A stretch of 64,000 nucleotides of DNA from Ceratodon purpureus (lineage: Eukaryota; Streptophyta; Bryopsida; Pseudoditrichales; Ditrichaceae): assembly GCA_014871385.1 (NCBI GenBank), contig CM026426.1, positions 71,373,377-71,437,376 of the forward strand, written 5' to 3'. The translations under genes and the position numbers were made by a program. Positions 57,012-64,000 of this stretch are shown here, piece by piece (position 1 is the stretch's first letter; each line of letters starts with the position of its first letter). The notes under the pieces are model-generated. The model did no database searches, was not told where the DNA came from, and was given only the letters and a program-made list of their open reading frames with translations.

Positions 57012-58350
57012 ATGCATTCTAGTGGTATGGCTTCACGGCCAAACTCCCTCGTACAGAGTGTCATTCTGCATAATACTCAAGACTTGGAGGGCAACTGGAT
57101 CCCCATGAAGGTGGATCGTGATTCATGGGTTATGCTGCAACCAGCTTCGGATGGGCCTTGGGGTAGAGAGGCAAGGCGACATGGTGGAGAAAATTTTCGG
57201 GGGGCCTTCAAAGCGCAGATCAGAGATTTCTCTTGGATCTCCACGGAGCATGGAGCATGCGACCTCGATAAGGTGCTTGTGCAACATGCATATCAACCAA
57301 GGCATCTGCGCTTGGATCCTGCGGAGGCAGCAACCAAATTGGGAATGGCAAACTACCTGTACGCGTCGGTTTCGGAGGATTGGGTACATCCCGCATCTAT
57401 CCTTGGTCCCATTCTTGTGCTCCATGTTGAGATTGGAGAGGCAACACGGAATCGACAGAGCCACGCGGAGTTGCTGGACATAGGTACATTCTTCCTTGGT
57501 GGTCTGTATTTGCCTCCAACAGGTGACACGCTGTACGGGAAGGTTGAAGCACTCCCGCTTCCAGGGTTCAACGATGTGGAGTGGCCTTTGCCAGACATGC
57601 ACACATCTGAGGCGTTTAGAACAAAGCTCACTCTCGATTTTGCAAATGCTATGAAAGCAACAACTGGTAGCAGCTTCGTCCACCAGCAATGGTTTATGCC
57701 AATCCATGTTATGGTTGATTTGTTTGCGGTAGCTGCTGACAGCATTAGGCGGACACCTACATTGTTTGTTTTGAGTAGTCCATCCGAGGCTCTGCTGAGC
57801 AGTCTAATGAACCCAGGGTGGAACGAGAAGTTCCACATTGGCCAAGATGTCATCAAGTGCGTTGCCAACAGGACCAGCATTGTTTTCCGCTATCACGTGG
57901 GAAGACAAACATTATACACCAGGTTCATGTATACAAGGTATAGGGGGGCTGCCAACAGTCAGTGGGAAGCCTTGGATCACCTACCAGAGGAGGTGATGGT
58001 GGAAGTGTCTTGTATGTTTAGGGGGAACTTGCTGCCAACATCTGAAGTTGGCAAGGGTTGGCCAGTATCCCACCTGCGGCACGAAATTGCAATGGCACTT
58101 GGAGATGACGTACCTGGGCAGTACAACCTGGTTTTGATAGAGGCCAACGGTGTTCGTGAGAAAAAGGTACGAGTCTAGCCGAATTCATGTAGTCGTTTTG
58201 ATGTGTTGGGAATTGGCTGTTCAGAGCTCCTTGCTGCCAGCAAACGAAAATGACAGGATTTGTTGGATGCAGATCAACCAGCGCCATGAGAGACACCTTA
58301 CAGCTGCGGATGTCACGGTTCCCAAAAGGATGAAGATTGTGGAGCTGTAG
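57012..58350 (+). CDS. Uncharacterised 410-aa protein of the TTGCTGCCAGCA element
   Basis: ATG at 57012. Exon 1 is open to 58166 (AAAAAG, then GTACGAG donor); a 106-bp intron ends at CAG 58272 and exon 2 adds 25 codons to TAG 58350, all in phase. The protein is globular, without signal peptide or membrane segment. Landmarks: ASRPNSLVQSVILHN near residue 7, HGACDLDKVLVQHAYQPRHL around 77-96, a hydrophobic core ILGPILVLHVEIGE near 120, FFLGGLYLPPTGDTLYGKVE near 150 and a helical basic C terminus ending in MKIVEL. It is intact and without stops, unlike its neighbours, so this is the best-preserved gene of the element. I do not recognise a domain. The convergent minus gene at 59-61 kb encodes a RING-like protein. 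Confidence 0.65.
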
Positions 58351-59326
58351 GAAAAGTGATTTCGGGGATGGGTAGTCACAGTATGTGGGAAGTCATTAGG
58401 TTCTTCGCGAAGTCGTTAGCGAGTTCAGGTAGTGGTTTTGCTTACCATTCAGGACTTTCTGTGGGACATCCTGTATTAACGTGTTATATGGAGGCAAATT
58501 TGTGATTACCCTTGATCTTCGTGCTGCCAGCGGAAATAGAAAAGAAAAACAGTTACAATTACCAGTGGCGAATCCTAGGGTGCAAAATGAAAAATAGAAT
58601 AAAATACAAGAAGTCTGAAGAATGGCCGGGGTTTCAGAGGGCCTGGGTCTGAATCGCAAAATTGCTTCGAACTTGTGGTGGCGCCATTGACGCTGGAGCC
58701 TGCTGCCAGCGCAAAATAAGAAAAGAAAAACAATTGCATACAATAGAGCACATGACCCTTCAGAGGCACAAAATGGAGTTTGGCACTTGACAAATATGAA
58801 GTAATTAGGAAGGAATGTAAAGTTTGTTACTTCCTCCGAAGAGGCTGGCTCCTTCGTGAACCTGGTGCTCTGAACTGGCAACGGCGGGCACAATGCAGCT
58901 CTTGGTGCCAACAAAGACGAAAAAATGAAGGTTGCAAATAAAAAAAGAACCACGCTCGATTCTAATAGAACAAGATAAAAATAAAAAACAGTTGTACATA
59001 AGAGATGAAGTAGGTCGCAGATGGTAAATAACAACAATGGCCAAAATTGAAAGGGACCATGGTGGCGAATAATGAAAGAAGAAAAAAAAAATGGCGGCTA
59101 AAGAGCAGCCCTTGCTGTCAGCAGTCCACAATAAAGAAGAAATACAGTTGCGAATAAAAAGGAAGGGTTACAAGAATGCCATATCTTTCAAAGAGACATG
59201 GCAGTCCAGAGGCAAATTGTTTTCAAGTTCGGAAAAGTTTAAGAAAGGTGGCCCATAAAAGTCCGGACCAGAAGTCGCTGCCAGCAAACCCCTAACCCGG
59301 CCTACAAAACTATCCAAGGTGGGAAT
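58351..59326. other. Spacer between convergent genes
   Basis: No supported gene. The minus frame 58396-59037 is Phe/Leu/Cys-rich and is the complement of A/G-rich spacer. Four motif copies lie here (58521, 58696, 59110, 59275). Confidence 0.5.
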
Positions 59327-61261
59327 CTACTCCACGTTTGCGTTTGTGGCAATTGCCTCAACAAGGCTCGACAGTCCCTCCATGTTGGTGTCGTCCTCGT
59401 TCTTCTCTGCTTCAGGTGGTCCTTGCGTGGTGGCGGATGAGTCCTTGTTCCCATCTCCAGATAGGGCTGCCTGGGTCTCCTGAGGAGAGCGTTGCGTGGG
59501 ATCGAACGCCAGGGAGTCTGAGTCGGGGAGAGCATCCTCTGTAGTTGCTGCCAGCAAACAAGAATTAGAAAATAAGAATTATTCGGATGTAACAACGAAT
59601 TAGGCAAGATCCAGTTGGGCAGATAGGTTAAGGGGCAACAAACCTTGGTCGCCCTTGGTCTTCTTCCACGGAAGCGCGGCCACAGAGGGGGCAGCGGGCC
59701 TCTTGCTGCGAGCACGTGGTGAAGCAGGCTCGGCCAGGAAGATCTCTTCCGTGAGACGTAACTCCTCCGCGGCCTTGGAGTCGAGGTCGAAGCCCCACTG
59801 CCCAAGCCATCCTCCAGTCATCCCCCGCTCGCATCGACGGCACCGGGCGTCCTGGGAGAAGACTGCCTCAAACATACAATGGGGATGTGCCAAGCAGCCG
59901 CAGAACAAAGGTACGCAGCAGGTGTCAACGAAGTAACGCTCGCAGAAGGGGCATGGGTCGTTCAGGGCTATTGGCAACACCTGGAACTCCAATGGATAAC
60001 GAGCCAGCACCTTCTTCGGGCGCAAGAAAGCTGAAGCCAACTCCAAGGCCGAGATCTCCGCTGTCAGCGCGGAGACCTCGGCGTGGCGTCTCTGCTCATC
60101 GGCTTCCATCTCCTCCAACTTCTTGTAGACCCTGTCAATGCGGGCTTGGGCCTCAAGGAGTGCCTTGCTTGCAAGCCCCAGCTTGTCTTGGCCTAAGCGG
60201 GCCGCGTGATCAAAGCGCCTCTTCTCTTGGTCGTTGCCATCAGCCGCGGCCTTCTTGGAGGCCTCGCGGGCGGAGAAGATGTCGTCATAGAGCTTGGACT
60301 CCTCGGCCTCCTTGGCTTTGATGTAGTCCCGCTGGGTTGCAAGGTCGACCTTCACGCGGTCCCGGCTGGCCTCCACCTTCAGAAGTGCCGCCTCCAAGGA
60401 CTTCTTCTTGAGGCGCTGCTGCTCCAGGACCTGCTTCGGATCCGTTGCCACCAAGGGCTGCACCTTGATGGCAACGGCAGCAAGGGCCTTCACGGCCTTC
60501 TTCTCAGCCACGGCCTTGGCAGGAGGGGGCAGGGATCTAGGTCCCCTGACCTTCTTCGCCTCCGCGGCCGTGATCAAAGCCTTGGAGGTGGCTCCAAGTG
60601 GCTTGGCTCCTCCGCTCGACTCCGCCCCTCCTCCCTTGCCCTTGCTGCCAGCACCGGGGATGTGGCCAGCGAGGAAGTCGATAATGGCTTCAATCTGCTC
60701 CCTCAAGGCCGGGGGAGTCAACTGCGGATTACGCCCTGGCAGCTTCTCACGCCCCTTCACAATTGCCTCCGCCTTCTGGGCGAAGTTGACATCCACGCCC
60801 TTCTCAAAGTAGAGGTGGCAAGCCCGAAGAAAGGAGGTCCCGAATGCCCAGTTGTCGGGGTCACCTCCATAAGTCCACCGGTACATCTCGCAGTATTTCC
60901 TCTGGGCCTCCGGATCCTCACAGTCAGCAACGTAGTGCCGCCCAGAAGAACGCTCTGGCCATCTGTCGATGAAGTCGGCCTTCCTGCAATGCTTGTCGCC
61001 GCTGAGGTCACTGAACTTCAACCCCTTGTTGGAGAGCTGCAAGGTGCGGGCGAAGAAGTCCTCATCGTAATCCGCAGCCTGCCTACCCAGCAGAAATGGG
61101 GCGAGGTGGTGGAGCTGTGCATGAAGTGCAGGGGGTAAGCCGTCCAAGTCGAAGGCGTCATCTTACGGCGTCTCAACATCGTTGCCATCCTCCTTGCTGT
61201 CAGCAACCTCGACGACCTCCTTCTTCACGACGGCCTCCTTTCCCTTCCTACGGCTCGACAT
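59327..61261 (-). pseudogene. Coiled-coil RING-like protein, two exons
   Basis: ATG at 61261 (MSSRRKGKEAVVKKEVVE). Exon 1 runs to 59644 with one nonsense codon, TAA at 61160-61162 (from CAA). Exon 2, 59547-59327, follows a 96-bp intron whose acceptor lies in TTTGCTGGCAG. Domains: acidic start; a folded part with PALHAQLHHLAPFLLG and RACHLYFEKGVDVNFAQKAE; a Gly/Ala/Lys linker; a long coiled coil (about nt 60440-60030); and a cysteine motif at about 59954-59826 with C-x2-C-x13-C-x-C-x2-H-x2-C-x11-C-x2-C. An acidic tail follows. The motif is colinear with that of the 3.5-kb ORF. E3-ligase-type function is only an inference from the zinc spacing. It would be about 610 residues without the stop. 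Confidence 0.65.
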
Positions 61262-61399
61262 CCCTGGCGCTGGTAGTGCAAAAACAACACGTTTTACGAA
61301 AGGGGGATCGCGCATGGCAGCTGAAAAAGGGAAGACCACTGACAAGACATTATTCATTCGGTTTAGTTGAATTTAGTTCTGAAAACATGAAGCCTCACA

Positions 61400-62150
61400 A
61401 CTGAAAGGACCTTCGCGGCCATGGCTGAACGACCTCACCCAACTGTGCCATGCCCCTCTACGCATTGTACAACAACAAAGAGAAATTGCCAAAACAGAGT
61501 TGCAAAAACAAGCTGCTTACCTCTAAGCCGAAGCTCAGTCAGAGCTGTCTTCCGTTGCCGAAGCTCTCTTCGCCGCGCTGTAGCTCTCCTCTGCGCGGCC
61601 TGCTCTTCTCTTCCCCTTCTGCTCCCCTCTGCAGCCCGAACCCGCTCTCTACGCCTTCACTTCCCTCTTCCCCTTCAGCTTCCCTCTGCGCCGCGGCTGT
61701 CCTTCGGCGCCGAAGCTCCCCAACGCCCCGCTGCTTCTCCCCGCTGCTCGCGCTGGCCTTCTTCACTGCTCCCTGAGGCGCCCTAGCTCCTCCCCGCCCC
61801 GCTGGTCGCACCTCCGCGCTGAGCTCCTACCGCTGCAGTGCCAGAGCTGTGGCCGCAGCCTCCCCCCCCCCCCCTGCTGCCCGCGCAGCTGCTGCGGGCC
61901 CGATGCTCGTGACAGCCACCCAGCTCCTCACTCCCCCAACTCCTTCCTCAGAACTCGACCCCGCTCCTCGCGGCTCCGCCGAACTCCGCACTCCTCAGCT
62001 CCCCCAAGCGCACCGCCCTCGCCCCTCCTCCTCACAGGTCCTCCACGGGTCGCACCTCCCAGTACGGCTGCACGGATGAGTCCTCCACGGCTCCCTCTGC
62101 ACCCACAAAATCCTCACACCCCCCTCCGCCTAGTTCGAAATTGCGCTCTT
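61400..62150. other. Pyrimidine-rich, C-rich upstream region
   Basis: On the plus strand this is a CT/GC-rich low-complexity block (including 13 C at 61862-61874) with several overlapping open frames of Pro/Ser/Leu/Arg composition. On the minus strand it lies upstream of the RING-like gene, so it may be its promoter and leader. The plus frames are not credible genes. Confidence 0.45.
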
Positions 62151-63083
62151 CAACGGTAGAAATCAAGGGTATGGAGAAAGACAAAGGATGAAGAAGCCGA
62201 AGCACTACCGTGTCAGTGCAAACCCGAGGCGCCTGCTGGAAGCAAGAGCGCGGCAGTAGAAGAGAGGAGTGAAGCTAACAGTCAACCCCATATCTTTTTT
62301 CGGGAAGAAGGCCCAAGACTGGTGTGAAGGAGACTCTTGCTGGAGTCAACCGCCTGCCACGTGGGCAGCGTCCTTCAAGGGGGGTATGAGACTCTTAAGC
62401 AATGTTAATTAGGGGGGTCGTAAAGGAGGTGTTGGGAAGGTCACAGCAACCTTAATTGTCAATCATTTCCACGGCCTTATACATCATTTCCCCATTTGAT
62501 TTTAATTGCAACAAATTGGCATAGAAATTAAAATTAAAATTTAAGGGTGAGTGACATGTATGATTACTAAGACACATTCATTGAATTCATCATTATGAAG
62601 AGTTATAATCCCTTGGATTGGTCTTTCTAGTGAAATAACCACAAAACAAGTTTAGGGGAGAAACATGGTCTAACTCATCCAAAAAAAACATTGTTGCCAG
62701 CCACATTCTACATAGGTATAAGTTATAACATAATTACCAAGGCACATTGCGGTCAAGTCACACACGGCCATTGCTCGCGTCGTCACTGTCCTCATTGCTG
62801 CCAGCCACCTCACTGTCAGTGGACTCCCCTTCTTCTCCATGGGTGCCTCTTTAATAATTATCGAGATTAACTTAGCAATGGATAAGCCATTTTAGGGAAT
62901 TGCTCGAAAAAATCCTCATTTTTTGATAAATCTATCCGTAAATGGCTATTCTAGAATGAAACCAAAAAACATGTTAAAGAAGATCCACTGTCTACTCCGA
63001 TCAAAAAAATTAAAAAAAATTAAAAACTTGCTACATTATAGATGTCCATCCAATGAGTTTAGAACGCATAATTTGTACTCAAT
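62151..63083. other. Intergenic, no supported gene
   Basis: AT-rich, with motif copies at 62693 and 62793. Frame 62923-63225 has no protein character. It may be the 3' side of the minus-strand gene that follows. Confidence 0.4.
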
Positions 63084-64000
63084 TCATACAGGCTCGTTGC
63101 CAGCGTCATCGCTGTCCACGTTGTTGCCAGCGTCGTCACCGTCAGTTGAGTTGCGTCCTTCCTCAAGATCCACATTGTTGCCCTCCTCCCCGGGGTCATC
63201 TTCGTTGGCAGATCCTCTTGCTTGATCATTGTTGGCTCCATCACCTCCAACGGTGTTATCACACACCCAAGCTTTGCCAACACGCCGTCGCCTTGACCGC
63301 CAATTCTCCAAAGCCCTGGCAGCATTTGATCGATGCCACTGTTCTCGCCTTCTACGTGTAGCCTCCATGCGGGCCTCATCGTCCGGGGTATTTAGAACCC
63401 TGGTGCACTCTAATTTCTTCTTATACCGATGCTGTATATTTCGGTACCAATGTTGGAATTGTTTCAAAATCACACTGATGCGCTCTTTGCCACCACCGTG
63501 AGCTGTATGCGCTTGATTCGCTGCCTTCGCTTGATGATGGGATTTCTCCATACCCTGGCAACTCCATACGGCCAGACTACCGTATTCCTCCACAAACCAA
63601 CTGCCATGCCTGACAATTACATGCTGTCAACAGCCACTCCAAGGTTAGTCCTGGATAGAGAATTGATGAAAGTGAGGTCAGCCATCAACCCCTAATTCAT
63701 CCCAAACCTCGTTCATATAACTCACCATGTAGTGCGACACATGCTCCTCTCCGAAGGCCTCCAAAAATGTTCTCCCCCACGTTTCTATCTTCCCTTTGAA
63801 CTGGAGTCGTTGTTCTGCTGTCAGCACCAAGCCGCTAAAATATGGTAGAACCTCTTCAAAGGCTTGCCACATAGCAGCCCTTGCCCTACGATGTGCACCG
63901 CCGCCACTATTATTGCTCTCTGCTTGACATATGTCTTTCCAGGCCTTGTCGTTTCCAGACCATACGCTTGGTTTAAATAGTCTGCTAGCAACAACCCCAC
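63084..64000 (-). CDS. Transposase-like protein, C-terminal part, runs off the window
   Basis: The exon from the right edge to 63690 reads LFKPSVWSGNDKAWKDICQA, AMWQAFEEVLPYFSG and EEHVSHYMVSYMNEVWDELG. A 66-bp intron (63689-63624, GT-CAG, phase 0) joins it to HVIVRHGSWFVEEYGSLAVW and SCQGMEKSHHQAKAANQAHT. A His-Gly-Gly-Gly segment, a basic helix and an acidic Asn/Asp/Gly-rich repeat tail follow, ending at TGA 63084. The order H..M.SYM, EEYGSL, QGMEK.HH..K resembles the C-terminal signature of several eukaryotic DNA transposases. That is motif similarity only. No stops or slips are seen. Confidence 0.5.

Larger units (their letters stand above)
56300..64000. mobile_element. Unrecognised DNA element marked by TTGCTGCCAGCA
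   Basis: Holds three genes (57012-58350 plus, 59327-61261 minus, 63084-64000 minus) and about 17 near-copies of TTGCTGCCAGCA. A perfect hairpin carrying the motif lies at 56324-56352. The last gene is transposase-like and runs off the window. No ends are visible. Confidence 0.5.

Noticed and set aside
58396..59037. A 213-codon Phe/Leu-rich minus frame as a membrane protein
   Set aside because: Low-complexity complement of A/G-rich spacer between convergent genes, with no ATG context and no conserved segment.
61421..62079. Plus-strand proteins of Ser/Pro/Leu/Arg composition
   Set aside because: Three overlapping frames are open because the DNA is pyrimidine-rich; none has motifs, and the block lies upstream of a minus-strand gene.

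Overview
The window is plant nuclear DNA from a large, repeat-rich genome. It holds one clear host gene, a beta-1,3-galactosyltransferase with a DUF4094-type N terminus (44.4-45.6 kb, minus strand), surrounded by nested and decayed transposable elements. Spliceosomal introns with ordinary GT-AG sites, Ty3/gypsy pol, CACTA (TNP2-type) and MULE transposases, and the plant-type DUF4094 enzyme point to a streptophyte. A LINE with both an APE-type and a C-terminal restriction-like endonuclease (the Dualen arrangement described from green algae) is not what flowering plants usually carry. I infer a non-flowering streptophyte (charophyte, bryophyte, lycophyte or fern) and cannot name the species.

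Layout. 0-3.4 kb: non-coding DNA with a hairpin, a degenerate ~50-bp tandem repeat and a TATA-type promoter. 3.5-5.7 kb: one decayed reading frame for a coiled-coil protein with a RING-like zinc motif. 5.9-11.3 kb: 5'-truncated Ty3/gypsy element (RT, RNase H, integrase, an extra post-pol coiled-coil ORF, polypurine tract, 3' LTR). 11.3-13.2 kb: AT-rich DNA with a diverged ~300-bp duplication. 13.2-20.2 kb: Dualen-like LINE with poly-C tracts, probably with an inverted 5' end. 20.3-24.0 and 39.65-43.4 kb: two halves of an unrecognised element marked by the palindrome-like 20-mer TATCGTCGACACGACGATAA, split by a ~15.6-kb CACTA element (24003-39650) whose terminal inverted repeats I can see. 44.4-45.6 kb: the galactosyltransferase. 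About 46.4-55.3 kb: a MULE with a minus-strand transposase and a six-exon plus-strand accessory gene ending in a Ulp1/C48-like protease domain. 55.3-56.2 kb: a probable LTR with a scrap of gypsy RT. About 56.3-64 kb and past the edge: another unrecognised element with an orphan protein, a second RING-like protein and a transposase-like gene.

How the parts relate. The strongest large-scale pattern is that several elements carry their own short sequence signature spread through coding, intronic and intergenic DNA: CGAGACA/TGTCTCG in the MULE (about 100 copies of its GAGAC core by eye), TTGCTGCCAGCA in the 56-64 kb element, TCAATTAGACA in the CACTA centre, and the TATCGTCG palindrome in the split element. 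This recalls the element-specific motifs bound by anti-silencing proteins of Arabidopsis VANDAL MULEs. Most element genes are inactivated by nonsense codons one C-to-T step from CAG, CGA or CAA, often with the frame otherwise intact, as expected from deamination of methylated cytosine in silenced DNA.
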